A program made the position numbers and the translations under genes. DNA of 64,000 bases, taken from assembly GCF_002993885.1 (NCBI RefSeq), contig NZ_CM009578.1, positions 933,251-997,250 of the forward strand, written 5' to 3'. The notes under the pieces were generated by a model. That model saw nothing but the letters and a program-made list of their open reading frames with translations. It had not been told where the DNA came from and ran no database searches. Positions 26,236-34,323 of this stretch are shown here, piece after piece. Position 1 is the first letter of the stretch, and each line of letters begins with the position of its first letter. The DNA is from Sphingopyxis lindanitolerans (lineage in GTDB: Bacteria; Pseudomonadota; Alphaproteobacteria; Sphingomonadales; Sphingomonadaceae).

Positions 26236-26988
26236 CACCCGCACCACCGCCGAAATCGCCGCGATGCCCAGCACGACCGCGACCATCGCCTGCCACACAT
26301 GCGGCGGCACGCGGCCGAACTGGCGCCCGCCGACGCGGTTGCCGAGCCACATCGGGACGAAGAGCAGCAGCGCGAGCAGAAACAATCGCTGCGTCGCGAT
26401 CCCGACCCACAGCGCCGCCGCGGTGCCGGCGATCGCGGTGAGGAAGAAGATCAACAGCATCGACGCGCGCGCGGTCTTGGGATCGAGGCGGCGGCGCAGA
26501 TAGAAGGGCACGACCGGCGGCCCCGGCATTGCGGCAAAGCCGGTCAGGATGCCCGATGCGATCCCGGTGCCGATCACCGCGCCGCGGCCCGGCCGATGCC
26601 CCTCGGGCTGCTTGGGGAGCAGGACGGCGACGAACGCCCCCACCGCGACCACGGTGATCAGCAACCGCGCGACGTCGGGCCGCGTCACGTCGAGCACCGC
26701 CATGCCGATCGGCGTCGTCACCATGGCGATCAGCCCGATCGGCAGCGCGGTCGCGCGGTCGGCATCGGCGTGGATCAGCCCCAGCCCGACCGGGCCGATC
26801 AGCAGTTGCAGCAGAATCCCGAGGACCACCGCCTGCGTCGGCGGAATGATCAGCCCGAGCAGCGGCACGAGGATGATCGCCATGCCAAAGCCGGTCAGCC
26901 CGCGCACAAAGGCGGCGCCAAAGGTCATCGCGGCCGCGCCGACAAGCGTCAGCGGCGCAAGGCCGAGGATCGGGTGCAGGTCGGTCAA
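26230..26988 (-). CDS. TauE/SafE (TSUP) family permease
   Basis: A 252-residue inner-membrane protein with seven to eight hydrophobic helices. It has the TauE/SafE duplication: [20 protein letters not shown] in the first half and [20 protein letters not shown] in the second. Such proteins export or import sulfite, sulfoacetate or other small organosulfur anions; the substrate here is unknown. The start appears to be a TTG at 26988 that overlaps the thrS stop (TTGA), which implies translational coupling with thrS. An internal ATG in the first helix would be too late. It lies upstream of the vapBC-like genes, but they have their own promoter. Confidence 0.82.
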   Translation of the reverse strand: MTDLHPILGLAPLTLVGAAAMTFGAAFVRGLTGFGMAIILVPLLGLIIPPTQAVVLGILLQLLIGPVGLGLIHADADRATALPIGLIAMVTTPIGMAVLDVTRPDVARLLITVVAVGAFVAVLLPKQPEGHRPGRGAVIGTGIASGILTGFAAMPGPPVVPFYLRRRLDPKTARASMLLIFFLTAIAGTAAALWVGIATQRLFLLALLLFVPMWLGNRVGGRQFGRVPPHVWQAMVAVVLGIAAISAVVRVI

Positions 26989-28991
26989 GCGCCGCGAAGG
27001 TCCGGCGGGGTCGCCTCGCCCTTGAGCATCGCGATCGCTTCGGCGAGCGGCAGGATGCGCTGGCCGTCCTGGCCGAGGGTGCGGATCGCGACACTGCCTT
27101 CCTCGGCCTCGCGCTTGCCGACGACGAGAAGGTAGGGGACTTTTTGCAGGCTGTGTTCGCGGACCTTGTAGTTGATCTTCTCGTTGCGAAGATCGCTTTC
27201 GGCGCGGATGCCCGCCGCGGTGAGTTGCGCCACCGCATCCTTCGCATAATCGTCGGCGTCGGACACGATCGTCGCGACCACCGTCTGCACCGGCGCGAGC
27301 CAGGTCGGGAAGCGGCCGGCGAAATGCTCGATCAAGATGCCGATGAAGCGCTCGTAGGTGCCGAGGATCGCGCGGTGGAGCATCACCGGGCGGTGGCGCT
27401 CGCCATCCTCGCCCACATAGGAAGCGTCGAGACGTTCGGGCATCACGCGGTCGGACTGGATCGTCCCGCACTGCCACGTCCGGCCGATCGCGTCGGTCAG
27501 GTGAAATTCGAGCTTTGGCGCATAGAAGGCGCCCTCGCCCGGCAATTCTTCCCAGCCATAATCGTCGGTCGCCATGCCGGCGCGCGCGACGGCCTCGCGA
27601 AGCTCGGCCTCGGCCTTGTCCCACATTTCCTCGGTGCCAAAGCGCATGTCGGGGCGCAGCGCGAGCTTCACCGCATATTTTTCGAACCCGAGCTCGCGAT
27701 AGACGCGGTCGAGCAGCGCGCAGAAGGAGCGTACCTCCTCGACGATCTGGTCCTCGCGGCAAAAGATATGGCCGTCGTCCTGGGTGAACTGGCGCACGCG
27801 CATGATGCCGTGCAGCGCGCCGTGCGGCTCGTTGCGGTGGCAACAGCCCATTTCGGCCATGCGCAGCGGCAGGTCGCGATAACTCTTGATCCCCTGGCGA
27901 AAGATCAGGACGTGCGCGGGGCAGTTCATCGGCTTCAATGCCATCCATTCGGCATCGTCCGACACCAGCGGGCCTTCGTCCTCGATGTTCGGCACCTCGT
28001 CGGGGATCACGAACATATTTTCGCGATATTTGCCCCAATGGCCCGATTGCTCCCACTGGCGCGCGTCCATCACCTGCGGGGTCTTGACCTCCTGATAGTC
28101 GGCGCCGTCGATCGCGCGCCGCATATAGGCCTCCAACTCGCGGTAGATGCGATAGCCCTTGGGGTGCCAAAAGACGCTGCCATGCGCCTCTTCCTGTAAG
28201 TGGAACAGGTCCATCTCGCGCCCGATCTTGCGGTGGTCGCGCTTCGCGGCCTCTTCGAGCCGAACGAGATGCTCGGCGAGCTGCTTCTTGTTGAGCCAGC
28301 CGGTGCCGTAGATGCGGCTGAGCTGGTCATTTTTCTGGTCGCCGCGCCAATAGGCGCCCGACACGCGCGTCAGCTTGAACGCCGCAGGGTCGAGCTTGCC
28401 TGTCGAGGCGAGGTGCGGGCCGCGGCACATATCGAACCAGTCACCGCCCGATCGATAGACGGTCAGTTCCTCGCCCTCGGGCAATTCGGCGGCCCATTCG
28501 GCCTTGTAAGTCTCCCCCATCACGCGCCAGGCATTGATGAGGGTGTCACGATCCATGACTTCACGCACCAGCGGCTTGTCGGCGGCGATGATGCGGCGCA
28601 TCTCCTCCTCGATCAGCGGCAGTTCGTCGTCGCGGAACGCGCCATGTTCGGCGGTCGGCGCGAAGTCGTAATAGAAGCCGTCGCCCGTCGACGGGCCGAA
28701 AGTGATCTGCGTGCCCGGAAACAGCGTCTGCACGGCCTCCGCGAGCACATGCGCATAATCGTGGCGCACGAGTTCGAGCGCATCGGCCTCGTCGCGGCTC
28801 GTCACCAGCGACAGGTTCGTGTCTTCCTCCAGCGGTCGCATGATGTCGCGCAATTCGCCGCCCACTTTCGCGGCGAGCGCGGCCTTGGCGAGGCCGGGTC
28901 CGATGTCGGCGGCAATCTGCGCCGGGGTGGTTCCGCGCGCGACTTCACGGGCAGAGCCATCGGGAAGGGTGACGCGGATCATCTGGGACAT
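26985..28991 (-). CDS. thrS: Threonyl-tRNA synthetase
   Basis: ThrS attaches threonine to tRNA-Thr and edits mischarged serine. The 668-residue product has the full four-part order. A TGS domain is at the N-terminus ([18 protein letters not shown]). An editing domain with the HxxxH pair follows ([13 protein letters not shown]). Then come a class II catalytic core with [10 protein letters not shown] and [20 protein letters not shown], and an anticodon-binding C-terminus. The ATG at 28991 is chosen over the open frame reaching 29126 because it begins directly before the TGS domain. The downstream TauE gene overlaps by 4 nt. Confidence 0.96.
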   Translation of the reverse strand: MSQMIRVTLPDGSAREVARGTTPAQIAADIGPGLAKAALAAKVGGELRDIMRPLEEDTNLSLVTSRDEADALELVRHDYAHVLAEAVQTLFPGTQITFGPSTGDGFYYDFAPTAEHGAFRDDELPLIEEEMRRIIAADKPLVREVMDRDTLINAWRVMGETYKAEWAAELPEGEELTVYRSGGDWFDMCRGPHLASTGKLDPAAFKLTRVSGAYWRGDQKNDQLSRIYGTGWLNKKQLAEHLVRLEEAAKRDHRKIGREMDLFHLQEEAHGSVFWHPKGYRIYRELEAYMRRAIDGADYQEVKTPQVMDARQWEQSGHWGKYRENMFVIPDEVPNIEDEGPLVSDDAEWMALKPMNCPAHVLIFRQGIKSYRDLPLRMAEMGCCHRNEPHGALHGIMRVRQFTQDDGHIFCREDQIVEEVRSFCALLDRVYRELGFEKYAVKLALRPDMRFGTEEMWDKAEAELREAVARAGMATDDYGWEELPGEGAFYAPKLEFHLTDAIGRTWQCGTIQSDRVMPERLDASYVGEDGERHRPVMLHRAILGTYERFIGILIEHFAGRFPTWLAPVQTVVATIVSDADDYAKDAVAQLTAAGIRAESDLRNEKINYKVREHSLQKVPYLLVVGKREAEEGSVAIRTLGQDGQRILPLAEAIAMLKGEATPPDLRGA

Positions 28992-29102
28992 CGGGGAAGC
29001 GGCCTTTCTGGGCAGGATTGCCGCGTTCCTTTGCCAGCGCGAACAGGCCCCCGCAAGCGCTCGATTTCGCGCGATCTCTGCAGTCTGCGATGGCGCCCTT
29101 GT

Positions 29103-29145
29103 CATTATGTCAATGTCGCTTGACAAACGCCACTCATTATGTCAA
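29103..29145 (+). promoter_or_regulatory. Direct and inverted TGTCAA/TTGACA boxes in the thrS-29178 gap
   Basis: CATTATGTCAA occurs twice (29103-29113 and 29135-29145), 32 bp apart, or about three helical turns. The first copy also forms an inverted pair, TGTCAA-N6-TTGACA (29108-29125), and another TTGACA abuts the ATG at 29178. This looks like an operator array for the XRE regulator encoded two genes downstream, and one TTGACA may also serve as a -35 box. Confidence 0.5.
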
Positions 29146-29177
29146 CTTTCCTTTACTGAAACTCAAGGGAACTTGAC

Positions 29178-29774
29178 ATGACCACCACCGACGCCTCCTC
29201 TGCCAAGCGCGCCACCCTGCTCTGGGCCGCCGCTTTTTTCGTCGCCATGTTCGGCACCCCGATGGTGCTGAGCGTCACACATGTCCTGTCCGGGCCATGG
29301 GCAACGGCGGTGATGATCCTGCCGATGCTGCTGCTGATCCCGATGGTGCGCGCCACCGAGCGGATGCAGCGCGTGACGGGATGCGCCTCGACCGTGGCGC
29401 GGCGCTATAACCGGCGGATGCTCGGGGCCTCCTTTGCTTATGTCATCGGACTCGGCGCCGGGCTGCTGCTGCTGCGGGGGCAGGATGTCGCGAAGCCGGT
29501 GGCGGCGCTGCTGGCGTTGCTGCCCACCCTTCCCGTCTTTGCGATGATCTGGGCGATGGCGCGCTATGTCATCGAGGAAAAGGACGAATATCTACGCGCG
29601 CGCACGGTCAACGCGGCGCTGATCGCGACCGGCCTGCTGCTCGCCACCGCGACCTTCTGGGGCTTCCTGACGACGTTCGAGGTCGCGCCCGATGTCCCGG
29701 CATGGGCCGCCGTGCCGGTCTGGTGCATCGGCCTCGGCTTCGGCCAGTTGGTGAACAGGGTGCGCGGCGCATGA
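29178..29774 (+). CDS. Membrane protein of unknown function
   Basis: A 198-residue inner-membrane protein with about six hydrophobic helices in three pairs (around residues 12-55, 85-130 and 148-190) and a short cytoplasmic stretch rich in Arg (ARRYNRRMLGAS). I do not recognise a named domain. Its stop overlaps the start of a small XRE regulator gene by 4 nt (ATGA). This is the common 'membrane protein plus YozG-type regulator' pair, in which the small regulator often controls the operon. The ATG at 29178 directly follows a TTGACA box. Confidence 0.8.
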   Translation: MTTTDASSAKRATLLWAAAFFVAMFGTPMVLSVTHVLSGPWATAVMILPMLLLIPMVRATERMQRVTGCASTVARRYNRRMLGASFAYVIGLGAGLLLLRGQDVAKPVAALLALLPTLPVFAMIWAMARYVIEEKDEYLRARTVNAALIATGLLLATATFWGFLTTFEVAPDVPAWAAVPVWCIGLGFGQLVNRVRGA

Positions 29775-29962
29775 AGAACCGCCTGAAAGTCCTGCGCGCC
29801 GAGCGCGACTGGAGCCAGGGCGACCTGGCCGAACGGCTCGAGGTGTCGCGCCAGTCGGTCAACGCGATCGAGACGGGCAAATACGACCCCTCGCTCCCCC
29901 TCGCCTTTCGCATCGCCGATCTGTTCGGCCTGCCGATCGAAGCCATTTTCCTGAAGGATTGA
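29771..29962 (+). CDS. XRE-family helix-turn-helix regulator
   Basis: A 63-residue DNA-binding protein consisting of a single XRE/Cro-type helix-turn-helix (RLKVLRAERDWSQGDLAERL then EVSRQSVNAIETGKYDPS). Proteins of this size usually dimerise through the last helix and bind short palindromes. It overlaps the preceding membrane-protein gene by 4 nt and precedes the hydrolase gene by 4 bp, so all three should be one operon. The TGTCAA/TTGACA boxes upstream are the obvious candidate target (inference). Confidence 0.93.
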   Translation: MKNRLKVLRAERDWSQGDLAERLEVSRQSVNAIETGKYDPSLPLAFRIADLFGLPIEAIFLKD

Positions 29963-29966
29963 CGCC

Positions 29967-30881
29967 ATGAAGCGCTTTTTCGCCATCCCCATCCTCTTCC
30001 TGCTGCTGGTCGCCAACCTGACCGCGACCCGCGCCGATGCGGCCGAACCCGGCGCCGTCTGCGGATCGGGCCTGATCGAGGGCAAGCGGATCACTGTCGA
30101 GGTCGAAGGTAACGGCCCCGATGTCGTGCTGATCCCCGGCCTGTCGTCGCCGCGCGCTGTGTGGGCGGCGACCGCCGTGCGACTGAAAGCGACGCATCGC
30201 CTGCATCTCGTCGAAGTGCGCGGCTTTAGCGGCGATGCGCCGGGCCTCAATGCCGAGGGACCGGTGCTCGAGCCGATGATGCGCGAAATCGCCGATTATA
30301 TCGACGATTGCATCGTCAACCAGGGTCGGCCCGCCCCGGCCATCATTGGCCATTCACTCGGCGGCCTGACCGCGATGATGATCGCGGCGCGCAAACCCAG
30401 GGATGTCGGCAAGCTGATGGTGGTCGACAGCCTGCCCTTCTTCGGCATGCTGTTCGGCCCGACCGCGACCGTCGCCACGGTCGAGCCGCAGGCCGCCGCG
30501 ATGCAGAAGATGCTCGCCGCAAAGGATACAGCGGAGGCCGACGATCGTACCCTGCAGATCATGTCGGCGACCGAGGCGGGCCGCGCGCAGGTCAAGGCGT
30601 GGACGCGGGCGGCGAATGCGAAAGTGGCGGCGCAGTTGATGTACGACGACATGACCACCGACCTGCGCCCCGAACTCGGCGCGATCACCGCGCCCTTCAC
30701 GATGCTCTATCCACTCGACGCCAGCGCGATGCCCGCGGACATCGTCGACGGCCTTTACAAGGGCGCCTTTGCCGCCGCCGGGACGGCGACATTGAAGCGC
30801 ATCGACGGCAGCCGCCATTTCATCATGCTCGACCAGCCCGACGCCTTCGCCGCCGCGGTCGATGCGTTTCTGGCGGATTGA
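29967..30881 (+). CDS. Exported alpha/beta hydrolase
   Basis: A 304-residue hydrolase. It has a signal peptide (KRFFAIPILFLLLVANLTAT then RADA), followed by an alpha/beta-hydrolase fold. The oxyanion region is VLIPGLSSPRAVW and the nucleophile elbow is GHSLGG (serine at about 135). A late histidine lies in DGSRHFIMLDQPDAF. It should act in the periplasm on an ester or similar bond, but the substrate is unknown. The gene follows the XRE regulator by 4 bp and is presumably cotranscribed with it. Confidence 0.87.
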   Translation: MKRFFAIPILFLLLVANLTATRADAAEPGAVCGSGLIEGKRITVEVEGNGPDVVLIPGLSSPRAVWAATAVRLKATHRLHLVEVRGFSGDAPGLNAEGPVLEPMMREIADYIDDCIVNQGRPAPAIIGHSLGGLTAMMIAARKPRDVGKLMVVDSLPFFGMLFGPTATVATVEPQAAAMQKMLAAKDTAEADDRTLQIMSATEAGRAQVKAWTRAANAKVAAQLMYDDMTTDLRPELGAITAPFTMLYPLDASAMPADIVDGLYKGAFAAAGTATLKRIDGSRHFIMLDQPDAFAAAVDAFLAD

Positions 30882-30959
30882 CCCCTTCGCGACGCGCCGC
30901 CCTTGCGGGAGAAAGCCTCTCCCGCTAGGGCGGCCGCAACCGGAAAGGAGCCGTCCCCG

Positions 30960-31214
30960 ATGTTCAAGCGCCTGTTTGTCGACCATCCGAAAAGCGTCGA
31001 CGAAAATTATGTCGAACATTTCGGCGTCGCATCGAAATTCGGGGTGACGATGATCTTTGGCGGCGTCTGCGCGCTGATCCACGCTCTCGTCCCCGGCTGG
31101 TGCATCACCACCGGCAGCGACACGATCCGCCGGTTGAACAAGATCATGGTCGAACAGCGCGCCGCCAAGGGGCTGGCCGCGATCCAGATGAACACGGTCG
31201 ACTGGGTCATCTGA
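30960..31214 (+). CDS. DUF6356 family small protein
   Basis: An 84-residue protein beginning MFKRLFVDHPKSVDENYVEH. It has one hydrophobic stretch (FGVTMIFGGVCALIHALVPG) and ends in IMVEQRAAKG. This layout matches the small family labelled DUF6356, found widely in alphaproteobacteria. The function is unknown; the histidines and the single membrane segment give no firm lead. A GGAAAGGAG site precedes the ATG at 30960. It is followed closely by an alpha/beta-hydrolase gene and may be cotranscribed with it. Confidence 0.85.
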   Translation: MFKRLFVDHPKSVDENYVEHFGVASKFGVTMIFGGVCALIHALVPGWCITTGSDTIRRLNKIMVEQRAAKGLAAIQMNTVDWVI

Positions 31215-31219
31215 CACAA

Positions 31220-31978
31220 GTGGAAACGGCACCCGACACGCTCGATCGGCCCGGCCGCCCGCGCCTTGCCTATCGCCACGTCGCGGGCCACGGACCGACG
31301 ATCGTCTTCCTGCCGGGTTATATGTCCGACATGGCGGGCGGCAAGGCGACCGCATTGTTCGATTGGGCCGCCGCCGAAGGACGCGCGTGCCTGCTGCTCG
31401 ATTATGCCGGGTGCGGATTGTCGGATGGCCTGTTCGCCGATCAGACCCTGCTCGACTGGCGCGGGGACGTGCTCGACCTGATCGACGCCAAGGCGGAAGG
31501 GCCGGTGCTGCTCGTCGGATCGTCGATGGGCGGCTGGCTGATGCTGTTGACCGCGCTCGCGCTCGTCCGCCGCGACGGGCCTTCGCGGGTCGCGGGACTC
31601 GTCGGCATCGCGGCGGCGCCCGATTTCACCGACTGGGGCTTCACCCCCGAAGAGAAGGCGATCATCCTCGCCGAAGGCGCGCTGGTCGAGGAAACGCCCT
31701 ATGGCGACCAACCCTATGTCACCACACGCGGCTTTTTCCAGTCGGGCGAGGCGAACCGGCTGCTCGGCGCCGACATCCCGCTCGCCTGTCCGGTGCGGCT
31801 GCTGCACGGGCAGGAGGATGGCGACGTGCCGCCCGACATCAGCCTTCGCCTCGCCGCCGCGCTCGCCAGCGCGGATGTGCAGGTGACGCTGGTCAAGGGC
31901 GGCGACCACCGGCTGTCGCGCGACACCGACATCGCGCTTTTGATCGACACGGTCGCGCGCCTCGCGACCGCAAATTAG
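31220..31978 (+). CDS. Alpha/beta hydrolase, ABHD10-like
   Basis: A 252-residue cytosolic hydrolase. The FLPGYMSDMAGGKATALFDW and LLDYAGCGLSDG segments are typical of the ABHD10-like branch, whose members cleave acyl thioesters or glucuronides. The nucleophile elbow is GSSMGGW, and the late acid and histidine fall in HGQEDGDVP and GGDHRLSR. The start is not certain: a GTG at 31220 gives this length but has no clear ribosome site, and it follows the DUF6356 stop by 5 bp. It leads the thioesterase-gloA-gloB run. Confidence 0.85.
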   Translation: METAPDTLDRPGRPRLAYRHVAGHGPTIVFLPGYMSDMAGGKATALFDWAAAEGRACLLLDYAGCGLSDGLFADQTLLDWRGDVLDLIDAKAEGPVLLVGSSMGGWLMLLTALALVRRDGPSRVAGLVGIAAAPDFTDWGFTPEEKAIILAEGALVEETPYGDQPYVTTRGFFQSGEANRLLGADIPLACPVRLLHGQEDGDVPPDISLRLAAALASADVQVTLVKGGDHRLSRDTDIALLIDTVARLATAN

Positions 31979-31987
31979 AGAATTTCC

Positions 31988-32425
31988 ATGGCCCGTAGCG
32001 ACTTCCCGTTCCACGTCCGAAAGCGCGTCCGCTATGCCGAAATCGACGCGCAGGCGGTGGTGTTCAACAGCCGCTACCTCGAATATTTCGACATCGGCAT
32101 CACCGAATATTGGCGCATGGTGGGGGTTTACGACCGCTGGCCGGCGCTCGAAAGCCCCGAATTCCACGTCGCGCGCGCCGAACTCAACTATCGCGCGCCG
32201 ATCCTGCTCGACGAGGAAATCGACATTTGCGTGCGCTGCGCGCGCGTCGGCACCAGCTCGATGACCTATATGTTCGAGCTGCATGGCGCCGGGAAAGACG
32301 ATCTGCGCGCCGACGGCCAGCTGATCTATGTCCATGTCGCCGAGGCGCAGGGTGCGCCCGCGCCGGTTCCGCAAGAATTCCTGTCCCTGTTCGAAGAGTT
32401 TGAAGGTCGGACACTTCGCGCCTAA
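31988..32425 (+). CDS. Acyl-CoA thioesterase, 4HBT hot-dog fold
   Basis: A 145-residue thioesterase of the 4-hydroxybenzoyl-CoA type. The KRVRYAEIDAQAVVFNSRYL motif contains the catalytic aspartate of this family (in YAEIDAQ), followed by YFDIGITEYWR. It would hydrolyse short or aromatic acyl-CoA in the cytoplasm as a tetramer; the substrate is not predictable. It starts 10 bp after the hydrolase gene and 10 bp before gloA, so it is inside one operon. Confidence 0.92.
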   Translation: MARSDFPFHVRKRVRYAEIDAQAVVFNSRYLEYFDIGITEYWRMVGVYDRWPALESPEFHVARAELNYRAPILLDEEIDICVRCARVGTSSMTYMFELHGAGKDDLRADGQLIYVHVAEAQGAPAPVPQEFLSLFEEFEGRTLRA

Positions 32426-32434
32426 TGTAGTGGC

Positions 32435-32872
32435 ATGACCAAATATCTTCACACAATGATCCGCGTATCAGATCCCGACGCCACGATCGATTTCTTCAAA
32501 CTGGTCGGGCTGGAAGAAGTGCGCCGTTTCGACAGCGAGGCGGGGCGCTTCACCCTGATCTTTCTCGCCCCGCCGGGACAGGCCGGGGTCGCCGAGGTCG
32601 AGCTGACCTACAACTGGCCGCCCGCCGACGGCAGCGCGCCCGAAACCTATGATGGCGGCCGCAATTTCGGCCACCTCGCCTATCGCGTCGACGATATCTA
32701 CGCCACCTGCCAGCGGCTGATGGACGCCGGGGTGACGATCAATCGTCCGCCGCGCGACGGCCATATGGCGTTCGTGCGCTCGCCCGACGGTATTTCGGTC
32801 GAGCTGCTCCAGGACGGCCATTTGCCGCCGCAGGAGCCCTGGGCCTCGATGCCCAACACCGGCGTCTGGTAA
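32435..32872 (+). CDS. gloA: Lactoylglutathione lyase (glyoxalase I)
   Basis: Glyoxalase I turns the methylglyoxal-glutathione hemithioacetal into lactoylglutathione. The 145-residue protein has two beta-alpha-beta-beta-beta modules of the VOC fold with metal ligands in the expected spots. These are H6 in [10 protein letters not shown] in [10 protein letters not shown] in NFGHLAYRV and E in ISVELLQDG. The segment length is typical. It lies next to gloB, the second enzyme of the pathway, 70 bp downstream. The 10-bp gap to the upstream thioesterase gene suggests a common message. Confidence 0.93.
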   Translation: MTKYLHTMIRVSDPDATIDFFKLVGLEEVRRFDSEAGRFTLIFLAPPGQAGVAEVELTYNWPPADGSAPETYDGGRNFGHLAYRVDDIYATCQRLMDAGVTINRPPRDGHMAFVRSPDGISVELLQDGHLPPQEPWASMPNTGVW

Positions 32873-32942
32873 GGCGCCGGCCAAGGCTGGCCCCCCGGCA
32901 CTCCGTCTGGGAGGCATGAGGCCGGAAAGAAAGGAGATATAA

Positions 32943-33683
32943 GTGAGCCCGCTCGACATCGTCCGCATTCCGGCCCTGAGCGACAACTATGTCTGGCTGG
33001 TCCACGATCCCGCCAGCAAGGCGACGATGGTGGTCGATCCCGCCGTCGCCGACCCCGTGCTCGAAGCCGCGGCGGCACGCGGCTGGGCGATTACCGACAT
33101 CTGGAACACCCATTGGCACCCCGACCACACCGGCGGCAACGCGGCGATCAAGGAAGCGGCCAAGGCATGGGGCGGCTGCACGATCACCGGCCCGGCGGCG
33201 GAATATGCGCGCATCCCGACGCTCGACGTGCAGGTGACGGGTGGCGACCGGGTCGCGCTCGGCGCGCATGTCGCCGAGGTCTGGGACGTGCCCGCGCACA
33301 CCGCCGGGCATATCGCCTATCATTTTGCCGACGATGCCGCGATCTTCGTCGGCGACACGATCTTCGCGATGGGCTGCGGCCGGTTGTTCGAGGGCACCGC
33401 CGAACAGATGTTCGCGAACATGCGGCGCTTCGATGCGCTCGACGATGCGACGCGCGTCTATTGCGCGCACGAATATACGCTGTCGAACGCGCGCTTCGCG
33501 GTGACGGTCGATCCGGGCAATGCCGCGCTCGCCGCGCGGCTGGCACAGGTCGAATCGGCGCGCGCGGCGGGCGAAGCGACGGTGCCGACCAGCATCGGCG
33601 CCGAACGCGCGACCAACCCCTTTCTCCGCGCGCCGACAGCGGCCGAGCTCGGCCGCATCCGCGCGCTGAAAGATGCCGCCTGA
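32943..33683 (+). CDS. gloB: Hydroxyacylglutathione hydrolase (glyoxalase II)
   Basis: GloB hydrolyses S-lactoylglutathione to lactate and glutathione, completing methylglyoxal detoxification. The 246-residue protein is a metallo-beta-lactamase-fold enzyme with the binuclear metal motif NTHWHPDHTGG. Further ligands lie in VPAHTAGHIAYHF, VGDTIFAMGCGRLFEG and YCAHEYT. The C-terminal substrate-binding part ends TNPFLRAPTAAELGRIRALK. The start is a GTG at 32943 with an excellent AAAGGAG site. It is probably cotranscribed with gloA. Confidence 0.95.
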   Translation: MSPLDIVRIPALSDNYVWLVHDPASKATMVVDPAVADPVLEAAAARGWAITDIWNTHWHPDHTGGNAAIKEAAKAWGGCTITGPAAEYARIPTLDVQVTGGDRVALGAHVAEVWDVPAHTAGHIAYHFADDAAIFVGDTIFAMGCGRLFEGTAEQMFANMRRFDALDDATRVYCAHEYTLSNARFAVTVDPGNAALAARLAQVESARAAGEATVPTSIGAERATNPFLRAPTAAELGRIRALKDAA

Positions 33684-33750
33684 TGACGCCGCTTCACCCC
33701 CCATTCACTTTGAAACCGCCAGCATCACCGATGCTGCAAGGAGCCTGACA

Positions 33751-34200
33751 ATGACAAGGACCAAGCTGATCCGCGCCGCGGCGCTGACGCTGTTGGCGGC
33801 GCCGATGATCGCAAGCTGCGCCCCCGGCGGCACCGCACAGGCGGGCGCCGCGGCGCTCAGCCCCAAACAGGCCGAGCAACTCGACAAGCAGCTCGCGGGC
33901 AAGGTGCCGGGCGAGCCGATCCAGTGCCTGCCCAACTACCGCTCGGCCGAGACGATCCGCATTTCGGACGATATCCTGCTCTATCGCTCGGGCAGCAAGC
34001 TCGTCTATCGCAACGACCTCAAGGGAAGCTGCCCCGGCCTCGCGCGCGACAGCGATATCATGGTCGTGCGCCAGTTCGGCTCGTCGACCTGCGAGGGCGA
34101 TTTCTTCCATCTGGTCGACCGCAGCAGCGGCATCCGCGGTCCGACCTGCGTCTTTGGTCCGTTCGTCCCCTATCGCAAACCGGCGGGGGACGCTGACTGA
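33751..34200 (+). CDS. Putative lipoprotein, DUF6491-like
   Basis: A 149-residue exported protein. The signal RAAALTLLAAPMIASC ends in a lipobox cysteine, so it is probably membrane-anchored. The mature part has CLPNYRSAETIRISDDILLY, SCPGL and FGSSTCEGD, a cysteine pattern resembling the sphingomonad DUF6491 family. The function is unknown. The ATG at 33751 follows AAGGAG by 9 nt; the longer frame starting upstream lies in the gloB-proximal leader. It is probably a separate unit. Confidence 0.75.
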   Translation: MTRTKLIRAAALTLLAAPMIASCAPGGTAQAGAAALSPKQAEQLDKQLAGKVPGEPIQCLPNYRSAETIRISDDILLYRSGSKLVYRNDLKGSCPGLARDSDIMVVRQFGSSTCEGDFFHLVDRSSGIRGPTCVFGPFVPYRKPAGDAD

Positions 34201-34323
34201 GCCCCCGGCTCGGTCGCGGGCGGGGTTCCGGTTTGCACCGAGCTCTTCGGGTCGCATCCCCGCCTGCATCCATTGCAACGTCGCCTCCGCGAAGGCGGGG
34301 GGCGACGAGTCTTATATGATTCG

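Noticed and set aside
26230..28170. 646-codon frame that appears to extend the TauE permease far into thrS
   Set aside because: The upstream part is thrS in another frame; the permease homology starts only at 26988.
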